Shown here piece by piece: positions 29,732-38,149 of a DNA stretch of 64,000 nucleotides. The stretch's first letter is position 1; every line of letters starts with the position of its first letter. Where the stretch lies: positions 248,001 through 312,000 of the forward strand of contig JABTUQ010000002.1 in assembly GCA_015075225.1 (NCBI GenBank), given 5' to 3'. The DNA comes from Burkholderiales bacterium (lineage in GTDB: Bacteria; Pseudomonadota; Gammaproteobacteria; Burkholderiales; Nitrosomonadaceae). The notes under the pieces were generated by a model, which was not told the origin of the DNA, did not search any database, and saw only the letters and a list, made by a program, of their open reading frames with translations. A program made the position numbers and the translations under genes.

Positions 29732-31171
29732 TTGAGCGTATTAAAACAAGCGCTGCACGAAGGGCGTTTCGTCTGTGTACTGGAGATCATTCCTCGGCAG
29801 TCCTCATCAAGCTTTTCTGCACTTGAACAAATCATACAACGCGGACATTTGGCTGGCTGGCCCTTGTTTCCCTCCTTCTCAGATCGGGTTGGCGCGCGTT
29901 GCGATCTGAGCCCCCTGGAGGGTGCTGCGGCATTGGAAGATCCGTCTTCATCGGTGCTCCACTTTTCAGGCAAGGATCGAGAACGAACAGATTTGCTGTT
30001 CTATCTAGAGTCAATGAAGGCTCGCGGCTTGAACCAGTTATTGCTGCTGAGTGGCGATCGCTTGCTAGGCCACCATCCCGGGCAGTCACCCATACGCTAT
30101 CTTGAGTCGGTATCTGCGCTACAGATTGCTCGTGCACATTATCCTGATTGGCTTTTGGGCGCGGTATTAAATCCATTCAAATATCGCGAAGAAGAAGGCT
30201 GCGCCCAGTATTTGAAGGCACAAAAAAAGCTCTTGGCCGGCGCTGATTTCCTAACTCTGCAGTTGGGTTTCGATGTCGCCAAACATCTTGAAGCCCAGAA
30301 CTGGATGCATACTCAGGCCGATGCGAAACCGATGCTGGCCTGCGTGATGCAGCTGACCTACAAACGCGCAGCTGCGCTCAATGATGTGCCCGGTATTGTC
30401 ATCACCGAGTCCATGCGCGGCGTGCTGTATCGAGAGCTGAAAGTGTCCTCTGCCTACGCAGGCACACGAAGCCTCGAACGCCTGGCCTTGCAAATTGTGG
30501 GGCTTCAGTTGATGGGTTATGCCGGCGTTCACGTGTCAGGTGTGCATACCCTTGATGAACTGATGGCATTGGAGAAAATCATCAACCGACATCTTGGCAG
30601 CATAAGCTCACTGACCGATTGGATGGTACGGTGGCAAGCGAGCTGGGAGATGCCTGAGGCACCCAAAATACGTTTCACCCCTGACATCGGCGGCTGGCAA
30701 ATGGGGCAATCCCATGTTTCTGCCACTCACCGAGAGCTACTGCGATACACGTTACTCGCTAGGGTGCATCGTTTACTCTTTAGTGGTATCGGTCGGCTCA
30801 GCAAAGCGTTTGGCTGGAGCGTGACGCGGCCTTTCTGGAAGGACGCAATAGCTGCACACACAATGCACACTATCGAACGAGCGATCAAACGCCCGCTGGT
30901 CGGTTGTGATACATGTGGCACCTGTCGCTTGCATAACACCCTGTATATATGCCCAGAAACATGCCCTAAAGGCTTGGCCAATGGCCCTTGCGGTGGCACC
31001 TACCTCAATCGTTGCGAATTTGGCGATCGCGAGTGCGTGCACAGTGTCAAATATCGGATTGCTAAATCTGCCAATCAGTTGCCTTTACTTGCCCAGACCT
31101 TGATCCCGTGCATTGAGGCAAAAGACAGGCACCGTAGCTCTTGGCCTAAATGGTTCAGGAAGGATGATTAG
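29732..31171 (+). CDS. Methylene-THF reductase-like protein with MetV-type Cys-rich C-terminus
   Basis: About 479 residues from the TTG at 29732; the frame is open back to 29579, overlapping the flavin reductase gene, so the start is uncertain. The N-terminal part resembles a MetF barrel (CVLEIIPR, LNQLLLLSGDR, ADFLTLQLGFD). The C-terminus has CDTCGTCRLHNTLYICPETC followed by PKGLANGPCGG and a CEFGDRECV tail. This is the zinc-binding MTHFR C-terminal pattern known from MetV proteins. A role making or oxidising a folate-bound C1 unit, or another methyl carrier, is inferred. Last gene of the mes operon. Confidence 0.75.
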   Translation: MSVLKQALHEGRFVCVLEIIPRQSSSSFSALEQIIQRGHLAGWPLFPSFSDRVGARCDLSPLEGAAALEDPSSSVLHFSGKDRERTDLLFYLESMKARGLNQLLLLSGDRLLGHHPGQSPIRYLESVSALQIARAHYPDWLLGAVLNPFKYREEEGCAQYLKAQKKLLAGADFLTLQLGFDVAKHLEAQNWMHTQADAKPMLACVMQLTYKRAAALNDVPGIVITESMRGVLYRELKVSSAYAGTRSLERLALQIVGLQLMGYAGVHVSGVHTLDELMALEKIINRHLGSISSLTDWMVRWQASWEMPEAPKIRFTPDIGGWQMGQSHVSATHRELLRYTLLARVHRLLFSGIGRLSKAFGWSVTRPFWKDAIAAHTMHTIERAIKRPLVGCDTCGTCRLHNTLYICPETCPKGLANGPCGGTYLNRCEFGDRECVHSVKYRIAKSANQLPLLAQTLIPCIEAKDRHRSSWPKWFRKDD

Positions 31172-31549
31172 TTAATTAGTTGATGAGCTGTGATATCACC
31201 TGGTATCGGTATCTTTGTAATCGTCCGCAGACTACCGTCGTCGCTAAATAGCGAAAATAGGCATCACCGCCGCCCAGGAATTACGGGGCGGACATTTCAA
31301 CACTCATCCGCATGATTGAGGCGGGAGAACTTTGACCCCGTTTCAATACGCTTTTACGAATAGCCAAAATTAAAAATAGTTAAGCCGTTTCTGGAAAATT
31401 ACATAGTAGAATGGCGTTTTTAAAGGCACAGGTAAGGCTAAGTCTGTCAATTGGCCGGACAAAACCGGGTTGATTAAACAAGCTGAAATTTTGTGATTCA
31501 GTTTTAATATCAGAAAATCCATTAGTTTTTTATACAAGGAGATTCGGGA
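31172..31549. other. Gene-poor stretch between the mes operon and lipoprotein gene
   Basis: No gene recognised. 31352-31365 is an inverted copy of GGCTATTCGTAAAA, also seen at 1003 and 22403. A short open piece near 31283-31335 (reading ADISTLIRMIEAGEL) may be a coding remnant but matches nothing known to me. Confidence 0.35.
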
Positions 31550-32122
31550 ATGAAAGTGATAAATCTTGATCATTTTGTAAAGAGTGCTCTGGTGTTGTCT
31601 ATTGCTGCTTTTATAGCAGGCTGCGGTGGTCAGCCGGAAGAAGTTGCCAAGAAAAATCCGGCTGGCGCAGCAGAAGAAATTATCCAGAGTGGGGACGTTG
31701 TGGCTGATACGGCTGTGGATGAATCTAGTGACGTCGTTGAAGAGGAATCGCTGGAATCCATACTGGCAAAAGCGGATGAAATTATCCAGCGTACCGGAGC
31801 TTTGAGTGAGAATGTGAAGCATGAGCCAAAGGAAACAGCCGCGAACGCTATTGAGGAAACCACTTCTATGGTTGCTTCTGACTCTAAAACAAGCGCGGGA
31901 GTGATTTCATCCGGTGATGGCGAGGAGGTGGTCAAGGCTACCGCTGATCTGATTCGTAAAATCCAGCAGGCTTTGGCGGATGCCGGTTTGAATCCGGGAG
32001 TGGCAGATGGAAAGCTGGGTCCGCGCAGCAAAAATGCATTGATAGATTTTCAGAAAAAACATGGTCTTGCTGAAGGAAAAATAACCAAAGGAACCTTGCG
32101 TGAACTGGGCATTGCTTTCTAA
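31550..32122 (+). CDS. Lipoprotein with peptidoglycan-binding domain
   Basis: A 190-residue lipoprotein. The N-terminal signal ends in the lipobox FIAGC (Cys ~25), then comes an acidic, low-complexity linker (residues ~30-125). A PG_binding_1 domain ends it (IQQALADAGLNPGVADGKLG, then ALIDFQKKHGL). It probably anchors at the outer membrane and touches the cell wall. It has a strong ribosome-binding site (AAGGAG). Monocistronic, upstream of lysC. Confidence 0.85.
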   Translation: MKVINLDHFVKSALVLSIAAFIAGCGGQPEEVAKKNPAGAAEEIIQSGDVVADTAVDESSDVVEEESLESILAKADEIIQRTGALSENVKHEPKETAANAIEETTSMVASDSKTSAGVISSGDGEEVVKATADLIRKIQQALADAGLNPGVADGKLGPRSKNALIDFQKKHGLAEGKITKGTLRELGIAF

Positions 32123-32214
32123 TTCTCCTTGTTTATGAAATGGAATTATTTCAGAGAAATGTGTAGAATTTACCGCCATTTAGGCTGTTAATCATTTATT
32201 CCAGAGAAAAATTT

Positions 32215-33491
32215 GTGGCGTTCTTTGTTCAAAAATATGGCGGCACTTCGGTAGGCAGCACAGAGCGTATTAAACAGGTTGCGCTTCGATTGGCCGAGTA
32301 CAAGGCCCAGGGGCATGAGTTAGTTGTGGTCGTTTCGGCCATGAGTGGGGAAACCAATCGCCTCATTTCCCTGGCAAAGGAAATCCAGCCTGACCCCAAT
32401 CCTCGCGAGCTTGATGTTGTTTTATCTACTGGCGAGCAAGTTACAATCGGTTTGCTTGCAATGGCTTTGCACGAGCTTGGGATCAAGGCAAAAAGTTATA
32501 CCGGGTCGCAGGTGAAAATTACGACTGACGGTGCTCATACCAAGGCGCGCATCCTTAAAATTGACGAAGAACCTGTTCGCTCTGATTTGGCAGCGGGTTA
32601 CGTAGTTATCGTAGCCGGATTTCAAGGTATTGATGAAAGGGGTGATATTACAACCTTGGGGCGTGGTGGTTCGGATACGACTGCTGTTGCACTTGCTGCA
32701 GCCCTCAAGGCTGATGAATGCCAGATTTATACCGATGTTGACGGCATTTATACCACGGACCCGCGTGTGGTACCTGAAGCACGGAAACTGGACACCATTA
32801 CATTCGAAGAAATGCTTGAAATGGCTAGCCTTGGTTCCAAGGTATTGCAGATACGATCGGTCGAGTTGCTGGTAAGTACAAGGTCAAACTCAGGGGTTCT
32901 GTCCAGTTTTGAGAAGGGCGAAGGTACACTGATCACGTTTGAGGAAAATAAAAAGATGGAACAGCCCATAATTTCGGGGATTGCATTTAATCGTGACGAA
33001 TCAAAGATTACCGTGGTGGGTGTGCCTGATCACCCGGGTTGCCTATCAGATACTGGGACCGGTGGCGGATGCCAATATTGGCGTGGATATGATCATCCAG
33101 AACGTTGGGCATGATGACACAACAGATTTTTCATTTACGGTTAACCGGAGTGATTATGTCAGGACGATGGATATCCTGAAGCAGGTGGTATTGCCTCATA
33201 TCGGCGCACGTGAAGTGATTGGTGGGGAAAAATTGCCAAGGTCTCGTTAATTGGCGTAGGTATGCGTTCTCATGCGGGTATTGCCAGCAAAATGTTCCGT
33301 GTTCTGGCTGAGGAAGGGATCAATATCCGGATGATCGCGACTTCAGAAATCAAAATTTCTGTTGTAGTAGATGAAAAATATATGGAACTGGCTGTTGGGG
33401 TTCTGCATAGGCATTTGATCTGGATCAGGAAAATAACGGTAGCACAAAAGGCGCTGCTAGAATTACCGACTTCTTTGGAATGAGTAGATAA
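32215..33491 (+). pseudogene. lysC: Aspartate kinase, three reading-frame breaks
   Basis: First enzyme of the lysine/threonine/methionine branch. From GTG 32215 it reads MAFFVQKYGGTSVG, RGGSDTTAVALAAALKA and the first ACT domain (ITVVGVPDHPG). The frame then shifts near 33037 (GGTGTT reduced to GGTT), near 33230 (one A lost; [18 protein letters not shown] is expected) and near 33413 (one G lost; HRAFDLDQ expected). The corrected end is TAA 33489-33491, giving about 426 residues. Three breaks in an essential enzyme whose residues are otherwise conserved point to sequence error. Confidence 0.88.
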
Positions 33492-33505
33492 AAACACCAC
33501 CCCCC

Positions 33506-33595
33506 GGAGAGATGGCCGGTGGTCGAGGGCGCTCCCCTGCTAAGGGAGTATAGGCTCAAAAAGCTTATCGAGGTTCGAATCCTCTCTCTCCGCCA
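33506..33595 (+). tRNA. tRNA-Ser (anticodon GCU)
   Basis: A 90-base class II tRNA. Acceptor GGAGAGA (33506-33512) pairs with TCTCTCC (33585-33591), followed by discriminator G and an encoded CCA. The anticodon stem CTCCC/GGGAG encloses CTGCTAA with GCT at 33539-33541. The T-loop GGTTCGAATCC and a long variable arm fit serine. Just downstream of lysC. Confidence 0.97.
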
Positions 33596-33809
33596 TAGTT
33601 TCAATAAAATCAAAGATTTGCACGAGTTTGTAGTTCTTGATTTACATCAAGGCCCATAAGGCGGCGGTAATGTAGAGATCCGACCGCAACCGGTGTAAAT
33701 TTCAGCTGCAAATGTTGCGTGTCGGAGATTGTTCCTGGCAGGCCAAAGGTAGCAACGAATCCAGCGAAGCCTTGCCCGAGCCTTGCCGCAATCGGAAGCG
33801 AGCGCTAAA
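33596..33809. other. Intergenic, nothing recognised
   Basis: Between the tRNA and arsR. GC-richer toward the right. No gene, attachment-site repeat or integrase remnant was found. Confidence 0.3.
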
Positions 33810-34157
33810 TCATTCAGATGCACAGCAGCTTTGCGCAACCTCGGCAAGCGGTGCGCAGATTTCGGGGTGACCATCGCAGCAATCGGCGACAAGGAAGCCT
33901 AGCAAGGTGCGCATACCGTTGTAGTCGGCGGAATAAATGACGGAACGGCCATTGCGGCGCGATTGAATCAACCCGGCGTGCCCAAGGATCGTCAGGTGTG
34001 ACGAAAGTGTGTTAGGCAGAACGTCAAGTTCGCGCGCGATTTCACCTGCTGGCAGGCCACCCGCCCCCGCCCGGATTATCAGGCGGAAGACGGCCAGCCG
34101 GTGCTCGTGGGCAAGCGCGGACAGAGCTTCGACGGCTTCGGGCAGCAGCATCAGCAC
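33810..34157 (-). CDS. arsR: ArsR-family metalloregulator
   Basis: A 115-residue winged-helix repressor: LSALAHEHRLAVFRLII, then ELDVLPNTLSSHLTILGHAG as recognition region. Cysteines in VADCCDGHPEIC and AQSCCASE at the C-terminus suit binding of As(III) or another soft metal; this placement resembles ArsR variants with C-terminal cysteine pairs. It is cotranscribed with and overlaps (7 bp) the upstream arsI-like gene. The pair is GC-richer than its surroundings, hinting at transfer. Confidence 0.88.
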   Translation of the reverse strand: MLMLLPEAVEALSALAHEHRLAVFRLIIRAGAGGLPAGEIARELDVLPNTLSSHLTILGHAGLIQSRRNGRSVIYSADYNGMRTLLGFLVADCCDGHPEICAPLAEVAQSCCASE

Positions 34158-34603
34158 GCTGCTTTAGGAGCCGCAGAGCCAGCGCAGCAGGCGCTACCCG
34201 CAGAGGTGGGCAACACTTCATCTTCGCCATATTCGGTCGCTTCGCCGTGTGTGTAGAAGGTTTCCCACCGAATGCCCGCCGTGTCCGTCACCCAAGACTT
34301 GTCCGACTTCGCATAGCAACACGTCGTCGCTTCTTGATCGAGCGTCGTTTCGCCTGCCGCCTTCAGCCGCGATGCCAGTTCGGCCAATTCGTCCGGGTTA
34401 TCGACCTGTACGCCGACATGATCGATGCCGGTTGCGTGGGTGCGCGATGAAATCGCCAGATTGACGCGCGGATCTTCCAGCATCCACTTCGCATAGTCCG
34501 TCTTCAATACGGATGGCGGCGCGTTGAACAACACGGTGTAGAACGCAACGGCCTGTTCAATGCTCGGAACGCTAATGTGCAGGTGCAAACGCTTCATGTT
34601 CAA
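34151..34603 (-). CDS. arsI: ArsI/CadI-type glyoxalase-fold protein
   Basis: A 150-residue vicinal-oxygen-chelate protein: RLHLHISVPSIEQAVAFY, GIDHVGVQV, and the vicinal cysteine pair ATTCCYAKSDKSWV that marks ArsI C-As lyases and CadI. ArsI cleaves the C-As bond of trivalent organoarsenicals using Fe(II) and oxygen; CadI is the cadmium-induced relative. The C-terminus adds another CC pair (SACCAGS). First gene of a two-gene operon with arsR; no arsenic transporter is adjacent. Confidence 0.82.
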   Translation of the reverse strand: MNMKRLHLHISVPSIEQAVAFYTVLFNAPPSVLKTDYAKWMLEDPRVNLAISSRTHATGIDHVGVQVDNPDELAELASRLKAAGETTLDQEATTCCYAKSDKSWVTDTAGIRWETFYTHGEATEYGEDEVLPTSAGSACCAGSAAPKAAC

Positions 34604-34612
34604 ACCTCCTTT

Positions 34613-34622
34613 ATTTCGAAAT
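34613..34622. promoter_or_regulatory. Palindrome ATTTCGAAAT, candidate ArsR operator
   Basis: A perfect 10-bp palindrome 10 bases before the arsI start codon; related half-sites ATTTCGA (34621-34627) and CGAAATA (34635-34641) follow, and ATTTCGAAAA recurs at 34734. AT-rich palindromes at the promoter are typical of ArsR binding. Confidence 0.45.
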
Positions 34623-34641
34623 TTCGACTATACACGAAATA

Positions 34642-35454
34642 ACAATGCAAGTAAGATTTATCCGAATGTAGCTGAGTTGATGTCCGCCATTTTAAATAAA
34701 TAGTATTTGATTTATATAGATATTTTTCGACATATTTCGAAAATGCTGCATGCCGGCCATCATCTTTGAAACTGCATCTGCTCCCGGAGAAAAAAGCCCA
34801 ATACGAAAGCCGGGCAAAAATCTCCAGTGGCACTTGGGTTCGTTAAATCTGAACGCGCGTCAAAACCTTCACCGCAAGCGTCAGGTTGTAGAAGCTGCTG
34901 CTGCGAACGCTGCCGATAGCCTTGTCGAACTTCGGTGCGAATTTCCGAAGCGCAATACTGTCGATCATGCGCTTGTAGGCACCGGGCACTCAACGCTGAT
35001 CACATCGTTCAAAAGCCTGTCGATAGTTTCTATGGTTTCGATGTTATCGTATAAGGCAATGTGGGCATTAGTTGAATCCGGACCGATACCGCCGTCGAAC
35101 TTTTGGGAGACGCCAAGGAAAGCTTTCGGCCAGCGATAAAAACGATGATGCGGCCTCAATCTGAATAAAGCCGTTCGTTGCCTGGTTTATCGTGAGAATT
35201 CCTTTGAAGGTTGTGATGCGGGATGCTGGTGCTCGAACATCCCGGATATCAACCCTCCCCAAATTTGCCGGCTTCATGGTCGGGCATGCGTCTGCCCAAG
35301 CTATTTTTTCCCGAAAAACAGGGAATCTGTGTACATATTTCATTTACAGATATGGCGCGACGGTCTGAGTTTGAGAATCGATTGCCTAACGACTGGGCTC
35401 GGATCTTACTGGTTAGGCCGGATCGGATAATTTATCCATCCGTGTCCAGCACTA
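34642..35454. other. Gene-poor stretch with a possible aminotransferase remnant
   Basis: About 800 bases without an intact gene. On the minus strand near 34980-35130 the text reads GGIGPDSTNAHIALYDNIET followed by IETIDRLL, reminiscent of the C-terminus of class V aminotransferases (cysteine desulfurase-like). The surroundings do not stay open. Probably a degraded gene. Confidence 0.25.
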
Positions 35455-36361
35455 GGGTGTGTTCTCAATCAAGTCAACCAGACGATAGCGCAAGCTAGCT
35501 GGACGAACGACAGGAAGGATTGTGCGAGTTTGTCGTAGCGCGTGGCGATGCGTCTGAATTGCTTGATACGTGCGAAGAAACGCTCGATCAGATTGCGGCT
35601 CTTGTAGATATGGCGGTCGAACGTGCGCGGGTTGAGTCTGTTGGAGCGTGGCGGGATGACCGCCTGACTGCCTTGGTTTGTAATCGCGGTGACGAAGGCA
35701 TCCGAGTCGTACCCTTTGTCGGCCACAACGAATTCGACGGGCTGATCCTTGATCAGTGCGGTCGCTTGTTCGATATCGGCAATCTGGCCGGCCGAGAGAA
35801 TTATCCGCAGCGGATTGCCCAAGGCATCCACGGCGACATGCAGTTTGGTGGTCAGTCCGCCCCGTGAACGGCCAATTTCCTGTTGGCCTGCTTTTTTTGG
35901 GCGCCAGCGGAGTGCTGGTGGGCGCGCACGATGGTCGAGTCAATGAACAAATGCTCCATGTCAGCATCGCCTTGCAGTGCTGTTGCCACACGCTCCCAGA
36001 CACCTTTCTCGCGCCAGCGCGAGAAGCGGACGAAAGTCCGATGCCAATGCCCAAGCTCTTCGGGCAGGTCACGCCACGGACTGCCGGTACGCATGATCCA
36101 GAGAACGGCTTCGACAAAGCGTCGGTTGTCCTTCGCCGTACAGCCAGGATCGCCCTTCTTGCCCGGCAATAGCTGCTCAATGCGTGCCCACTGGTCATCT
36201 CGTAACATCGTCCGGTCCATCCTGACTCCTGCGCAAAAGTCAGGATATGACCATAATTCATCCACTGTGAACAGCCCCTCGCCATGTCATTGACCGTGAA
36301 CGATTTATTCGGCGTCAATTGCATATGGCATACAGCTATTCGCATGATTGAGAACAAACCC
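35455..36361 (-). mobile_element. IS5-family (IS427-like) element, copy B
   Basis: A 907-bp element with the same ends as copy A, flanked by TA within CTAG on both sides (35452-35455 and 36361-36364). It is the more intact copy. It lies 234 bases upstream of phoB, transcribed away from it. Confidence 0.9.
35469..36220 (-). CDS. IS5-family transposase (OrfA + OrfB, -1 frameshift)
   Basis: OrfA (36220-35852) reads MLRDDQWARIEQLLPGKKGD, WRDLPEELGHWHRTFVRF and FIDSTIVRAH (first Asp). The tract CAAAAAAAG near 35891-35899 is a classic slippery site; a -1 shift gives KKAGQQEIGRSRGGLTTKLH and joins OrfB with FVVADKGYDSD and RNLIERFFARIKQFRR (Asp, Glu of the DDE triad). The complete transposase is about 250 residues. 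The same slip site is present in copy A. Confidence 0.88.
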
Positions 36362-36523
36362 TAGCCCCGAGGAGGTGTTTTTAATGGTATGTAAAATCAT
36401 AAATCTATAAGTCGTTTGGTTATTTTCCCGGGAGGCTGGCTGTCCCGAGATCTGCATCTTATGCGTGCCTTGTGCAGCGCATGGCATCTGGACCGTATTT
36501 TTCTAGCCAGAAACATTTGTGAA

Positions 36524-36557
36524 ATGTCATCGTTTTGTCATTATTGCCTCGTATGAT
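36524..36557 (+). promoter_or_regulatory. Pho box and -10 element of phoB
   Basis: ATGTCAT (36524-36530), CGTT, TTGTCAT (36535-36541) is a 7-4-7 direct repeat close to the PhoB consensus CTGTCAT. The -10 TATGAT begins exactly 10 bases later (36552-36557), as in PhoB-activated promoters where the box replaces the -35. This predicts autoactivation of phoB. Confidence 0.85.
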
Positions 36558-36595
36558 GCTGATTTTCAGGCTATTCCCTTCCGGTGAGGTGAGAG

Positions 36596-37318
36596 ATGTC
36601 TACAACAGTTCTGGTAGTAGAGGATGAATCAGCGATTCAGGAGCTGATTGCCTATAACCTGCGCAATGCCGGCTTTGCCGTCGTGTGTGTAAACAGCGCG
36701 GAGCAGGCTGCGAAAATGGTTAAGGAGGTATTGCCAGATCTGGTACTACTGGACTGGATGCTTCCCGGTAGAAGCGGTATCGAGTTTGCCCGTTCGCTAC
36801 GGCAGGATCCGCGCACCAAGCAAATTCCCGTCATCATGTTGACTGCGCGGGTGGAGGAGGGCGATAAAGTGGTCGGACTGGAATCGGGGGCGGATGATTA
36901 CATTACCAAGCCATTCTCTCCCCGCGAACTGATTGCGCGGATAAAAGCCGTTCTGCGCCGCAGTTTACCCGAAGCTTCCGATGAAATTCTTGATGTCGGA
37001 GGAGTGCAGATTAACCCGATAACACATCGGGTGACTGTTACCAATCTGAACGAGGGGACGGGAGAGAGAGAATTGCTGCTCAGTCCAACCGAGTATCGTT
37101 TGTTGCATTTTCTGATGGCGCATGCAGAACGTGTGCATACACGGGCCAAGTTGCTTGACCGGGTATGGGGGGATCACATTTTTGTCGAGGATCGGACAGT
37201 TGATGTGCATATACGCCGGTTGCGTAAATCTCTGGAAGTGGTGGGCAAGGCAGATCTTGTGCAAACGGTCAGAGGCGCTGGATACCGTTTTTCCGTACAA
37301 AATGAAAGCGAAATCTGA
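36596..37318 (+). CDS. phoB: Phosphate regulon response regulator PhoB
   Basis: A 240-residue OmpR-family regulator. Receiver: VEDESAIQELI, phospho-Asp in VLLDWMLPGRSG (~54), DDYITKPFSPRELIARI. DNA-binding domain: LSPTEYRLLHFLM, VWGDHIFVEDRTVDVHIRRL and GAGYRF, all matching PhoB closely. The start follows GAGGTGAGAG. phoR is not downstream, as it often is; the next gene is rnk. Confidence 0.94.
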   Translation: MSTTVLVVEDESAIQELIAYNLRNAGFAVVCVNSAEQAAKMVKEVLPDLVLLDWMLPGRSGIEFARSLRQDPRTKQIPVIMLTARVEEGDKVVGLESGADDYITKPFSPRELIARIKAVLRRSLPEASDEILDVGGVQINPITHRVTVTNLNEGTGERELLLSPTEYRLLHFLMAHAERVHTRAKLLDRVWGDHIFVEDRTVDVHIRRLRKSLEVVGKADLVQTVRGAGYRFSVQNESEI

Positions 37319-37380
37319 AGGCAGGCCCATAGCTGGCCAATGACAGAACGGTAGGCTATACTGCGGCAAAAGGTGCCGGG

Positions 37381-37436
37381 AGCCGGGCTGATTGTTTACC
37401 TGACAATCGCAAGGTGTTTCCCGGCTTTTCATTTTT
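37381..37436 (+). terminator. Rho-independent terminator after phoB
   Basis: AGCCGGG (37381-37387) pairs with CCCGGCT (37420-37426), enclosing a second hairpin ATTGT/ACAAT, and is followed by TTTTCATTTTTT. It lies 60 bases after the phoB stop. Confidence 0.65.
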
Positions 37437-37606
37437 TCAAGAGTAATCGTTATTCTTCATACAAGGCGAGGTGCCACAGCTAGTTGCACCCACTCGCCAG
37501 TCGTTTTCAGTTGCAAAACAGTTCCGGGATGTGTTTTCTCCGGAGCATCCTGTGCTGCAACAATCCGGATATTTCCAATAGATAACCCGATTAGAGGAAT
37601 TTAAGA

Positions 37607-38020
37607 ATGATCGTTAAACCCAATATCATGATCTCTTCATTCGATGCAGAGCGGCTGGAGATGTTGCTGGAATCCCTCCCTCAAAGTGCATTTCCCGGCA
37701 GGGATGACCTGGAAGCCGAGCTTGCCCGGGCTGAAGTAGTGGATCCAGAGAAAATTCCACCCACTGTGGTGACAATGAATTCAACCGTCAGATTCAGGGT
37801 TGAATCCTCTGCCGAGGAATTCTGCTTGACGCTGGTTTATCCCAGGGATGTAGATACCAGTGGTGAGAAAATTTCGATTCTTGCGCCAGTGGGAAGTGCA
37901 CTGCTGGGTCTTTCCCAAGGAGATGAAATCGAATGGCCTAAGCCAGGTGGCGGTATATTGCGGGTACGCATCGTTGAAGTGACTTATCAACCGGAACGTT
38001 CCGGTGAATATAACCGGTAA
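37607..38020 (+). CDS. rnk: Regulator of nucleoside diphosphate kinase Rnk
   Basis: A 137-residue GreA/GreB-related protein: an N-terminal coiled-coil part (LEAELARAEVV) and a C-terminal FKBP-like domain (VTMNSTVRF, LVYPRDVD, ISILAPVGSALLGLSQGDEI, WPKPGG). Rnk binds RNA polymerase and influences nucleotide pools. The start follows AGAGGAA. Stands alone between phoB and glpK. Confidence 0.92.
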   Translation: MIVKPNIMISSFDAERLEMLLESLPQSAFPGRDDLEAELARAEVVDPEKIPPTVVTMNSTVRFRVESSAEEFCLTLVYPRDVDTSGEKISILAPVGSALLGLSQGDEIEWPKPGGGILRVRIVEVTYQPERSGEYNR

Positions 38021-38149
38021 CAGGTGTTGATGAACGGCGATGGTGCTCACTATTGATGCTTCTTGATTGTTATGCAAAATTTACCTTTCCAGATTCTTCA
38101 GTCTGTTACCAGGAGTGTTGCCGGATAACCGCCGCGCAGTTCTGTAATC

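Noticed and set aside
32160..32215. Lysine riboswitch before lysC
   Set aside because: Less than 100 bases separate it from the lipoprotein stop, with no aptamer-like pairing.
33596..33809. Integrative element at tRNA-Ser
   Set aside because: No integrase gene and no repeat of the tRNA 3' end was found in the window.
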